From the NCBI GenBank assembly GCA_026214975.1, contig CM047810.1, positions 97,728,316-97,792,315 of the forward strand: DNA of 64,000 nucleotides. Direction: 5' to 3'. The notes under the pieces are model-generated. The model was not told the DNA's origin. It did not search any database and saw only the letters and a program-made list of their open reading frames with translations. A program made the position numbers and the translations under genes. This stretch comes from Gentiana macrophylla. Lineage: Eukaryota > Streptophyta > Magnoliopsida > Gentianales > Gentianaceae. Shown piece by piece: positions 1-10,144 of this stretch; the first letter of the stretch is position 1, and every line of letters starts with the position of its first letter.

Positions 1-2
1 CG

Positions 3-761
3 CCCATGTCACATAGGGTCTACTGTCCCAAGGGAATGAGTCCTAAGACAGAGGAGGAAAGGGCACAAATGAGTAAAGTCCCTTATGCTTCGGCAATCGG
101 GTCTATCATGTATGCCATGTTATGCACAAGACCACACGTCTCGTACCCTCTTAGTATGACTAGTAGGTACCAGTCCAATCCAGGTGATGGTCACTGGATT
201 GCTGTCAAGAATATCCTTAAGTACTTGAGACGTACTAGGGATATGTTCCTGGTTTTCGGGAATGATGATTTAGTATTACGAGGTTACACAGATGCCAGTT
301 TCCAAACTGACAAGGATGACTTTAAGTCACAATCTGGATTTGTTTTCACGCTTAACGGCGGAGCAGTGGAGTGGAAGAGTTCCAAGCAGGAGACTACTGC
401 GGACTCTACAACGGAAGCCGAATACATAGCGACCTCGGAGGCGGCAAAGGAAGCAGTTTGGATGAAGAAGTTCATTACTGAACTTGGTGTGGTTCCCTCC
501 ATTGAAGGTCCAGTACCTGCATCTTGTGATAATAATGGAGCGATATCTCAGTCAAAGGAACCAAGGTCTCATCAGAAGTCCAAACATGTGCTACGGCGCT
601 ATCACTTGATTAGAGAGATAGTAGATAGAGGAGATGTAAAGATAGAGAAAGTCCACACGGATGATAACATAGCTGATCCGTTAACCAAGGCATTGTCTCA
701 AGCTAAGCATGAGAAACATGTTCACTTGCACGGGCTTAGGCATATGGGTGATTGGCTTTAG
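3..761 (+). CDS. Ty1/copia Pol, C-terminal part (RT end and RNase H), 5' partial
   Basis: This is the last part of a copia polyprotein; the frame is open at the window edge, so the true start lies upstream. The first 90 residues match the end of copia reverse transcriptase (YASAIGSIMYAM, then a Y-P-L-S motif). RNase H follows, with GYTDASF, the SGF segment, AVEWKSSKQ, the STTEAEYIA block (catalytic Glu) and a late segment that begins YHLIREIVDRGDVKIEKVHT and continues NIADPLTK. RNase H removes the RNA template after cDNA synthesis. The frame shows no stops or frameshifts and ends in the usual copia WL-stop just before the polypurine tract. This copy is clearly better preserved than the related relic at 23142-25798. 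The family is recognised with confidence; whether the rest of Pol is intact cannot be seen. Confidence 0.93.
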   Translation, partial: PMSHRVYCPKGMSPKTEEERAQMSKVPYASAIGSIMYAMLCTRPHVSYPLSMTSRYQSNPGDGHWIAVKNILKYLRRTRDMFLVFGNDDLVLRGYTDASFQTDKDDFKSQSGFVFTLNGGAVEWKSSKQETTADSTTEAEYIATSEAAKEAVWMKKFITELGVVPSIEGPVPASCDNNGAISQSKEPRSHQKSKHVLRRYHLIREIVDRGDVKIEKVHTDDNIADPLTKALSQAKHEKHVHLHGLRHMGDWL

Positions 762-775
762 GCCAAGTGGGAGAT
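760..775 (+). other. Polypurine tract of the copia element
   Basis: The purine-rich run AGGCCAAGTGGGAGAT lies directly before the LTR start (TGTTGG). It is the plus-strand primer site typical of plant copia elements. The same sequence precedes the second family member at 25799. Confidence 0.85.
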
Positions 776-2583
776 TGTTGGAAAGGTGTCCTAAACCCAA
801 TCGGGTCGGACCGGATCCGACCGGTCGGGTCATTTGATCCTATTTAGTTCATGTAATAACTTTATTATGATTAATAAAAGCACTTATGTTATTATATATT
901 GTTTGTCTTCATATTATTTGTTGTATATATATAGTAACGTCCCTAGTATCGATCATGATAGAGAAACCATGATAGTGATTATGGTTGATGAGATCTCTAA
1001 TCACTATAACAAGGTTGGTACTTAAATGTCTCTAGTCTTACATATTATCAAATGGGACATTGATAGTATAATCGAGACTAGCACGTATTGGATGTCTTCT
1101 ACTTTTTAGAAGGTAGGGATAGATCTCGTCTATCGAAGTGTAGAGACACTTGGGTATGCGTGGGCGTGTATTAGAGAATGCGTGCGTTAGGTGACCCACT
1201 TACATTAAGTGTCACACTATGTGGCGGTTGTGTAATTATCCTTTTGACCGAGTCTTCATGGCATCACGGTGTGGATTGTCATGCTTTGACACTATTGAGA
1301 TTTCTCCTAACCACGGGCGATCATGCGGTAGTGATTGGGTATGATATTGAAGCATGCGGAGTATACATGATTGGTCGTCCGGGAATCGCGTATCCTATGA
1401 TTGGGATTGAATATCCGAAATGGCCTTCTTATAAGGAATGTCTAGCTCTCGAGAATCTTTGCAAAGTGGGAGTAAATGTGTTATTCCGAGAGAGCATGAT
1501 ATCCAGATTGTAAGATACGATCGTCAATGTATTGACACTCGAGATACGATCGTATGGATATTATTATAGCGATAGGATTGTAAGTTACACGGTAACTGCT
1601 TCACATGAAAGGTAGTAGTCATTGCTTTTGACTCTTCCGATAATTGGGAGTCACGGTGTGTTGCTAGACGCTATCCCGTGATCGTTAGGTATGAAGGGCA
1701 TTTTAGTAAATTGCACTTTGTGTCTACGGCCAACATATTCGGAAGCCTATCGGGTCACACACATATGAACATCGAGTCGGATTAAAATGCGGTTATAGTT
1801 GATAACCAAATAAGGAAAGTTTATCTCTAGACTATAAAGGTTATAGTGGTAAATTAATATGGTGGTATTTATTTATTATGAATAAATAAAATACAAGATA
1901 TTAATTATATATAAATTATATTAATTAAAGAATATTCCGAAAGTCAATTTATTGACTAAAGGGGCGCCACTTTTGAGTGTATGAGATACACTTGGATTGT
2001 GCACTTTAATATTGCCATAATATTAATATAGGATATTAATTGATTTTGGAAAAATAGATTTATGGTAATAAGATAATTATAATCAATATATGATATTGAC
2101 AAAATATTATAATTAAAGAGATAAATCAATCTAATTGATTTTCCTTATTTTATTGGAAAAAAGGTTTTCTTCTCCTCCACACTACATATACAGGCGCCAC
2201 TTGCTCTATAAAAGGGAAGTGGGTGTCAAGCTCTTTTGTACAACACAATTGCAAGAGTTCATAATTCTTGTGTAAAATAGAGAGCTCTCCATAGTGAGTT
2301 TGTGAGGAAGAAAAGGTCCGATCTAGCGGCCAGGAGTTTTTCCGATAGCAATCCAAGGAGGATTCCGGCAGGGGTTCGTGTGGATTAGCGATAGAGGCCG
2401 GACGCGTGGGCGGCTTGCGCGATTGAACTACTCTCCGTTGGCGGTCAAAGCGACGATCTTGTAGATCATCTAAGGTATAACCGTCAAACTACTTATCGTG
2501 TTTATTGCATTAAACGAAGAACGATCTAGAAAAGGAAATCAAAATTTTAAATTCCACTGCGTTAAACTAGTGATTTCCTAACA
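776..2583 (+). repeat. 3' LTR of copia element (1808 bp)
   Basis: The LTR runs from TGTTGGAAAGG to TTTCCTAACA, with TG...CA ends and the short inverted terminus TGTTGG/CCTAACA. A promoter-like TATAAAAG lies near its right part. A second copy of the same LTR family, interrupted by nested insertions, occupies 25799-47530; the pieces can be matched block by block, for example the CTAAACCCAATCGGG start and the GTCGTCCGGGAATCGCG segment. The matching 5' LTR and target duplication lie outside the window. A 111-codon open frame at 1178-1513 lies wholly inside the LTR and is not considered a gene. Confidence 0.9.
2207..2214 (+). promoter_or_regulatory. LTR TATA box
   Basis: TATAAAAG sits about 370 bp before the LTR end and is followed by a leader-like sequence. 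A matching TATAAAAT is at 47119-47126 in the second family member, which supports function as the LTR core promoter. No transcript data are visible here. Confidence 0.5.
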
Positions 2584-3669
2584 ATATGGCCGTCCAAGTC
2601 CTCCAACGTGTATATGGCAAGCTGCAAGCAGTACTGCTGGACACCCATTCATTGCACCTAAACTGCGGACAATTATAGAAAAGACGGAACTAATTTATAA
2701 GTAGATCTCAACAACCTGTGTCCATGATAAAAACCTTTGTAGCCGGAAGATTACTCGCTATTGGACCAATTATTATGGTCTATAGACAATAATGCAATAA
2801 TCATGTAACTAAATAATGCAATAATCATGTAACATGCAATATCGGTCAGTAAATGTAAGAAAAGAAGCGGCATAAATCAAAAATGCTAATGATGTAAAGA
2901 AAATACCTTCAAAGGAAGAAATTTAGTCTCGAAATGTAGATCCTGTTGGATCATCGGTAAAAACATGAGCTCTATCTCTCATCTCTCGAAAAACAAAGAG
3001 AACATTGATACTTGTTAAAAACAGGTTGAAAGAGGACTTGAAACAAAAATTCAAGCCAAAGCTTCAAAGCACAGGCAAAATCCATAAAGAGAAGGAAAAG
3101 ACACAAATCATATATAAATGCTTATGTTCTAACTAAAAATCCAAAACGTATTCTAGAAGGTATGGTAATGGAAAATGTTGGGCGAGTTTCTGTAAACTTC
3201 ACAACACATAATTCCACACAAAGCAAAAGAACTTATTCATGTATAATAATCATGAAAAACTAAAGAAAGCTTAGCAGATCGGAAAAAAAAAACACAATAA
3301 AAGACAATTAAAGTAAACAGAACGTAAGGAAAATGGGAACCTCCTTTGAGCTGGATTATATTAGCAAGAGAAGAGTAGTTACAAAATTTTGTGGAGAGAT
3401 TTAGGAGATTTTGTAGAAAATTTGTTACCAAAATTGATAAAAAGATGATAAGAGTTTAAAATGTTTTGAATCACATCTGGTATGCTATGCATCAGTTGGG
3501 ATGGAGATATATTATCTCCTGCAAGATATGCGAGTTTGTTTTTTTATTTTTGTTTTTTGTTTTGTTTTTTAGGAGATCCCCTAGTTTTGACTGGGTCATT
3601 TGCGGGTTTGGAGGGGGTCAATTGGGTAATTGGGTTTAATTTTGCTTTCAAATATATATATAGTATAGA
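2584..3669 (-). mobile_element. Helitron-like remnant, 5' end at 3669
   Basis: Read on the minus strand, the sequence beginning at 3669 is TCTATACTATATATATA, preceded by a host A. That fits the A|TC start of plant Helitrons. A subterminal block, AAACCCAATTACCC then GACCC, follows within about 70 bp. The same block occurs near 58495-58545 and 62410-62445, at the inferred 5' ends of two other Helitron-like elements on the same strand. The 3' end is missing because the copia LTR abuts at 2583. The remaining 1.1 kb is AT-rich and I recognise no coding segment in it. The identity is inferred from termini only. Confidence 0.5.
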
Positions 3670-4700
3670 TATTCCATCCTAAAATTCAATTAAGAAAAAA
3701 AGCAAATACTTATCTCCACAAAGGAAAAGAAAGAAAGAAAAAAAAAAAAAAAAAGGGGGGTGAATAGTAGTTGCCGGGCTCGCCATTTGCCCAGCAAATT
3801 TGATGGTGAAATATGCTCTCCCACCAATTTGATGTGGGTTGGAGATGGATTTTCCACCTATTTGCTGTTTTGGTGTTGAATTTGCCGTGGGTTGGAGATG
3901 CTCTTAGGGGAAGGGAGCAGCCACACAACGGTGGATCAAGAAAATTGATTCAGCAGGTGACATATTTTTTTTTAAGAGTAATATTTTTCTCAGTGGTGTT
4001 TATAAAAATTCTTTTAAGGAAAAAGTCGTACATGACGAGTTTGAATCTTATTTTGGTAAGAAGGACGAGAAAAAAAAACACTGGTTGTCAAAGACAGAAA
4101 GTAATGGATATCCAAAAATACCCTTAATTATTTTCTAATCTATTTCTGTATTTGTATAAAATGCTGGTTTTTTTTAAGAAATGTATTCAATGTTGTTCAA
4201 TAACCGCAAATCATATTATGCATCTTATTTTCATGCCATTATCAACTACACATCTTTGAATTAAAGAAAAAAAAACGGCAAATCCGATTAGCATCTTATT
4301 TTTATGCCAATATCCCATCCTAGTATTCGAATAAAAGAAAGAAAAAAAAAATGAATTTCGACTATTGCAGAAGGCGCCCAGGATTGAAGAAGAAAAATAT
4401 TGCATTACGATGTTGGCTGCTAGTGAATTTTAATTCATGCTTGTGTGTTTATCCAACATAAGCATATTTTGTCTCCTTTTTTTTCGGTTTTGGCCAATTT
4501 TTCCAGTATTTGTGATCTGTCTAATCCGTTGTTGACTGAAGGTATTCATCTTTATTGGTACATATGATCATTCATTGTTGTCATGGATTTCGTTTTTGGT
4601 ATCATTCGTAATTGAATTCGATTTTACGTTTTTTTTGTTGTTGTAGTTTTATGTTTTTATTGGACTGTTTCATCATTTTGGATTCGTGAATTGTTCCTCA
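3670..4700. other. AT-rich intergenic stretch with a MITE-like segment
   Basis: I see no gene here. About 3770-3912 contains, on the minus strand, GAGCATCTCCAACCCA followed by a second CATCTCCAACCCA about 50 bp later, a phrase common at the ends of small plant DNA transposons. Poly-A and poly-T runs are scattered through it. Part of 4400-4700 may be the promoter or untranslated leader of the transposase pseudogene that follows. Confidence 0.3.
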
Positions 4701-4921
4701 AAAGATCAACCCGTGTAGTATGTGTTTTTGTTCTTGAAGATTTCACAATGCAGTAACATATTTAGTGTGGAAAAAAAAATTAATGACATAAATTGGGGTT
4801 GTATTTTAGTAAAAGACATCATGTTTGGTAGGATTCTTTTCAGGTTTTGTTCCAATTCTAACTTTAATTTGTTCATTGTAACTGATGATTTTGGTAATTT
4901 ATATTTTGTAGGCATTTGGGT

Positions 4922-5915
4922 TGCAACGATGTTGATTGTTATGTGCTCGTTCAAGGAGGAGACATGTGTTCTTAGAGTCAACTCCGATGATTCTTTACGT
5001 TCAATTCATGACAGGATTTCAAACAATTGGTTTGAATTGAAGATGTCAATATGAAGCTTTATTATGCATTGCATGATAAACATAAGTGCATGTTGAGCTC
5101 CGATGATGACGTGCGATCAATGATAGAATTAGCTGATTCATATGGAATAAAGAGTGTTGATGTGGTGGTTCTAGAAGACGGGGTGATTGGTTCATCATCT
5201 TCATACGTGTCGGGTAATACCGTTGTTGATGAGCCATGGAATAGTGACGGTGCAGATGATGTGTTACCGTTGCTTTCAATTAATACTCAGTCTCGTACGA
5301 TCAACTTAGGCTGGGATAAGCTTATTTTCATGGAATGTCAGAGATTTGAGGGTGGTGCGGATGCATTTAGGGAGTGTTTATTGAAACAGTCAATTCAAAC
5401 TGGCTTCCGATTCGTTTATACCAAGAATGATGCTAGTAGGATTTCAGTTGTTTGTGCTTTGAAAGACCAAACAAAATGTGACTGAAAGGTCAGTGCTGTT
5501 AAAAGACTTTCAAATGGACAATTTTATATGAAGAAATTGTGCAATGTCCATAAATGCGGAACATCTGCCCGATCTTTCAAACATTCACGTTTTACTTCTC
5601 GTCTTGTTGCTAAAGACATTGTAGACACAATCCGTGAGAAGCCAATGACCACACCGTCGGACGTCCAACATTCTTGGTTTTCTACCCGTCATTTGAAAAT
5701 GCCTTATGATGTTGCCAGGGGTGCTGTTAAGAAGGCTAGGGAGATTGTGTATGGCAACGAGTGCGATTCTTTCAATAAGTTACCGGCTTATAAAGACAGT
5801 GTTTTGCAGTCAAATCCTGAATCTGATGTAGTCTTGGATGTAGATCATAAAACTCATCGGTTTAAACGTATGTTTATTGCGTTTGCGGTGTGCATCAAGG
5901 GGTTTGCTTTAGTTG
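4922..5915 (+). pseudogene. MuDR-type (MULE) transposase, truncated and broken
   Basis: Three consecutive frames join into the N-terminal part of a MuDR-family transposase. First is a PB1-like domain (about 4930-5180), with VLRVNSDDSLRSIHDRIS and then the LSSDDDVRSMIELA acidic loop. Next is the MuDR DNA-binding segment (about 5350-5600), with FRECLLKQSIQTGFRF, the KCD Trp-equivalent site, and HKC. The run toward the catalytic domain ends at RFKRMFIAFAVCIKGF. Breaks: a frameshift near 5046 separates the PB1 halves, and TGA at 5482-5484 stands where the conserved Trp of the C-x-W motif should be. The gene then stops at about 5905-5915, where unrelated sequence begins. The whole DDE catalytic domain is missing. 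An intron acceptor (TTTTGTAG) just before 4915 hints at an upstream leader exon. Confidence 0.82.
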
Positions 5916-5916
5916 T

Positions 5917-5976
5917 GTCATGTGGCTAACCAATGGTTCAAATAGTTTGGACCATTGGGATGCCACATGGCATTAA
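5917..5976. repeat. Imperfect hairpin at the element edge
   Basis: TCATGTGGCTAACCAATGG and the downstream ACCATTGGGATGCCACATGG are near-complementary arms separated by a short loop. The hairpin lies immediately inside the junction with the transposase pseudogene. Confidence 0.6.
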
Positions 5977-6117
5977 AATAATATTGGCTTTTCCAAACTC
6001 TTTTTGGAATAGACCTAGGCCCTTTCCAAATATTTGATTTGGGAAAAGGCCTAGGCCTAGGCCACTTCCAAAATTTTGATTTTGGAAAGTGGCCGGGCCT
6101 AAACCAAAATTATTTGT

Positions 6118-6271
6118 ATTTGATTTGGAATAGGCCTAAGCCCTTTTCAAATATTTGATTTGTAAAAGGCCTAGGCCTAGGCCACTTCCGAAATTTTGAT
6201 TTGGAAAGTGGCCTAAGCCTTTTACAAATCAAATATTTGAAAAGGGCTTAGGCCTATTCCAAATCAAATAT
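6118..6271. repeat. Long inverted repeat (arms about 55 bp, loop about 40 bp)
   Basis: The left arm, 6118-6174, contains GGAATAGGCCTAAGCCC. The right arm, 6211-6271, contains GGGCTTAGGCCTATTCC and is its reverse complement with few mismatches. The 150 bp just before the left arm (5980-6110) carries a related direct copy of the same GGCCTAGGCC-rich phrases. The transcript would fold into a long hairpin. Confidence 0.85.
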
Positions 6272-8379
6272 TTGTGGCCAGGCATAAACCAAATTTGGTT
6301 TAAGAAGATGTCTTTTGGTTTAGAAAACCAAAGGCATCCCTTTTATTTACGAATCAAAAGGAAAGAAACAAAAGAGACATAATTTTAATTTTGATTTATT
6401 TTTGGAATAGTTCTAATTTATTAAAATTAAAATTAAAATCGGTTTAAAATTAATCGTTAATTTTATTTCGATTAAAATCATTTAATTAATTAAATGTTAA
6501 TTAGTTAATTGATTGGATAAAATTATTTAATAGATTAAATGTTAATTGATTAATTAAGACGCAAGTAGTTAAATTTTAATTTTATCTTTTTTCATAAGAT
6601 TTTATTGTATGGATTAGATATAGTAGATATAATATGATTATATGGACCCCGATTGATCATGGACTCGACCGATAGGATAGATGTGAATGATTTAATTTTT
6701 CTGTTGGTTTAATAATTGTCCTAGGCCGTTATGAAGAACGTGACCTAGTTTATTTTCTGCATTATATCCCATTCCCGTTAGCTCCCCCCGTGTGCGGCGG
6801 GTGTATTTATTTTATTAGATAGAATTGAATGTAACAAGAATGGAGCAGAAGATGAAGAGCAAAGAAAGACGAAAATAAAGATCTCATTGGAGAATGGAGC
6901 ATTAAAGATCCTATTGGCGGTTGCAGCTACCTTTAGATTGCGACCCGCGGTTTTGTCAGTTTGTATTCGAAACCGCACCTAGGAAAAGTCTATGATCATA
7001 CCGGTTACTTTACGCATTTATTTATTTTGTGCTTGTATTTATTTTATATGATACGATAGATGCATGACTAGACACGATCTAGATAAATGTGTAGGATGTA
7101 TGTCTATAGAGATAGATATATTTGATGAGACCGTGATTAAAATTAATTAAGTGAATTAATTTACGTAAATACTTCCACAACAAAAATCAAATCGAAATTG
7201 TCTCCCAATATTATAGCAACGGTGAAGAGCCTTTGTTCGGATCCAACTGATCGGCCCTCGTCAGGAGTTGACCTACCACGGGTATATCGTCGTTATTGAG
7301 ATATGATCGTATGAGATCTCGTGAATATTGGGTTATGACTTGACTAGAGTATTGTGGTGATTGGCCCTCGTCAGGACCGTCTTATTCTAGAGGCAAGGGG
7401 TTGACTACTACATAAAGATGTGATTGTCAAAGAATTGACTAGTCAACCACCAAGGGTCACATAGAGATGTGATTGGTAAGTGTTACATACCTTTCGAATT
7501 ATTCCGGTTGATCGGCCCTCGTCGGGAATCGGGGTAACCAGATGGGATCTTGGCCACTAAAGAATTTTGGAAAGATTCTTGAAAGTCAATTGGGAGTAGT
7601 TGACTAGTGGGAGCAAAATCATAAATCAAAAGACCATTTTTGATTTTGCGTGTATAAACAACAACACTCTTTTATTTTCATTTTTATGTTGTAGTTTTAG
7701 CAAACTTTTTATTTATGTTTTTTTTTCTCGATTAGTAAAACCAAATTATGACTGTTACCTTTTGAGAAACGTTCTCAAATATGGTTAAGTAATTTTAATC
7801 CTTTTAAAATAAAGCAATGACACGAGCAATCCCGTTATAGTAGTTAGACACAAAGAGACTACATATTTAATGGAGTCCTCCAAGACTTTAATTATTAATG
7901 AAAGCGGAAGCTCATGATATGATTGAATCATTTGAAATAAGTTTCAACGAATTAATCATATATTGGATACGATCCAAGATGATCATTCAGTCATACGATG
8001 ACAATTAATTCAAACGTTAGATAAGAATGACCACATCTAATTTTGGAAAGGTTGTTTTCAAAATTATAAGATTTAAGTATCGACTTATTTCTTTAATCAT
8101 TGCTTAAGGTTAATTAAATGGTCAATGTTTTGATACGATTCAAAAGGTTGAATAAACTATTTAATAAACTTAGATTTTCTTTATGAAAGGAAATTAAAGA
8201 CATAGCTCTTGTGATCTTTCTTAAGTCTTATGAAGACTACATTAAGAAATATTTACAAGTGCTTAAAGGATTGAAAGGAAGGTTAGGGCATGTTCTTAAA
8301 TAGAGAGCTTATTGAAGTCTCTATTCTAGAAAAGTGTGTTGAAATAAACCTATCTAAGTTCAAGTCAACTCTTAGATAT

Positions 8380-10128
8380 TGTTAGTAATACAATCCGCAG
8401 CGGAAGCGATTTTAAGGATCTAGATCTATAAATTACGCGTAATAAAATTAACTAAATCTATATCTACAAGGGGGTTGTAGAACATACCTCTTGGATCTCA
8501 AAATCCAAGTTGGAGAACCGCAATAGAAAGAACGAACGAAGGTGTGAAGAGCACCACGATCTTCCGTACGTGTGATCCAAGCAACTCCCGGTGGAAGGAA
8601 ATTCTCGTCTCGAATCCTTCCGATATGCTACCCGGATAATCTCCAAGATTTTCCCCTTAAACCCCTTGGCCGAATTTTATTCCTTCCCTCTCTAAGAGGT
8701 GAAGTCGAAAATTACATTGTGTATAAGGCTTGGGAGAACTCTCTTTATATAGGAGAGTAAAACTTAGCCTCCAAGGATTTAATAATTAATACAAAATTAA
8801 TTATAATAATCCTATTAAATAAAAGATAATTCCATAATATTCTAGAACAAATCTAGAATAATATTTATCTTTATTTCTTTCCATAAATATTTATCCAATA
8901 AATATTTTATGCACATGTCTTATTAATCCACAAGAAACTAATTCTTGTTCCAAAAATAAGAGGGGGGGCGAAAATCATCACATATTGACCTAGTCAATAT
9001 TAATTTTGCCATTACACAATAATTGGGCCAAGATTATGGAAAATGTCTTTTCCACATATTTAATTATTTAGCCCAACTAATTTAATAGTCCACTAAACAA
9101 TTAATTCACATATCGTTTTAATAAAGTCCAACAAGAACTAAATTAATATTATTAGGATTCGACGTCAGAGAATAGCTATGCTATATTAGGAGGCATGTCG
9201 GGGACCATGGACTAATAATCAGCGGCTCCGATAAATCAAATAAATAATTATCTCACGAACAGAATAATTATATTCGATAAATCAATCACAGGAATATGCC
9301 ACCATAATCCCGTGACTGCACTCCTCCGATTATGAGATTATATTTATCTCCTCACGAGAATAATAATAAGCGTCCATTGACCATTAACCCCCTAGTGATC
9401 AATTAATTCATACAACTCACTGGTAGCTAATCAGTGTAATATGAACTCCATGGATCGATCAGTTTCTAGGATTAACAAATAAGGGAACTGTCTATCTACT
9501 TTCATAAATGGAAGGAATGGATTCCGTATCTGTGATAACACAGACTACTCACTCAATCCAGTACAATGCCAAGATGGGGTAATTCAGACCACAGACTCAG
9601 TGTAATCCTTAACCGTCAAGTCAAACTTCATACCGATTCAAGCGCTTGGATCGTGATCACCTCAGGATTAAGATATATCCATAAATATGATCATCCATTG
9701 ATTCGATAAGACTTCTCGATTACGGAATTATATCGTGAACTCTAATCAAATCGGTCCAAATTTATATGATATATCTATCATATATAAATGCCCCACTAGG
9801 TTCTCTTAACCGAAAGTCCGGATAAGACAATCACACCAATTGTGTTATGGGCGCATTAATAGCACGTTAAAGGAGAGACCCGATACTCTCGATTAACTTC
9901 ACTACGGGCTAATTGTATTTTAAGTACATCTTCACTAACTCAATCCTCCCGTGTATATCCCATACACTGAGTTAAGTGATTACATAAACAATATACTTTA
10001 GGGTTTTTTGTAGTGTAAATACTATTTTCACATCGGTGATTATGAGAATAATAAATATGAATAATAATGTCAATTCATTTATTAAATAAAACAATTACAA
10101 AATTGTCTTTCGGGCATCACACCTAACA
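8380..10128 (-). repeat. 3' LTR of the minus-strand copia element (1749 bp)
   Basis: This copy closely matches the other LTR (15609-23141 after removing the insertion) but lacks about 100 bp near 9380. There the partner has an extra block at about 22297-22394. A TATA-like TATATAAAG on the minus strand is at 8745-8753. The size difference shows post-insertion deletion in this copy, or loss during a later event. Confidence 0.9.
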
Positions 10129-10144
10129 ATCTCCCACTTGCACG
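10129..10144 (-). other. Polypurine tract of the minus-strand copia element
   Basis: The minus-strand reading is CGTGCAAGTGGGAGAT, directly upstream of TGTTAGG at the LTR start. This is the same AAGTGGGAGAT core as in the plus-strand copia family. Confidence 0.85.

Larger units (their letters stand above)
5916..8379 (+). mobile_element. Copia-like non-coding element portion, left half
   Basis: This sequence interrupts the transposase pseudogene at about 5915. It starts TGTCATGTGG, as an LTR might. It holds strong inverted repeats (5917-5976 and 6118-6271) and a leader-like section. In that section, three copies of CGGCCCTCGTC(A/G)GGA lie near 7253, 7368 and 7515. From about 7600 it resembles a decayed gag region, but I cannot align it securely. 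No matching second LTR was found, so the boundary at 5916 is a junction and not a proven LTR start. The sequence is continuous with 23142 onward once the minus-strand copia element is removed. It may therefore be the 5' part of the relic that ends at 25798; this is inference. Confidence 0.4.

Noticed and set aside
1178..1513. 111-codon frame
   Set aside because: Lies inside a copia LTR, and the matching LTR at 29391-46200 breaks it. No domain.
8464..8646. 60-codon frame repeated at 15692-15874
   Set aside because: The repetition is due to the two LTRs of one copia element, not to a conserved gene.
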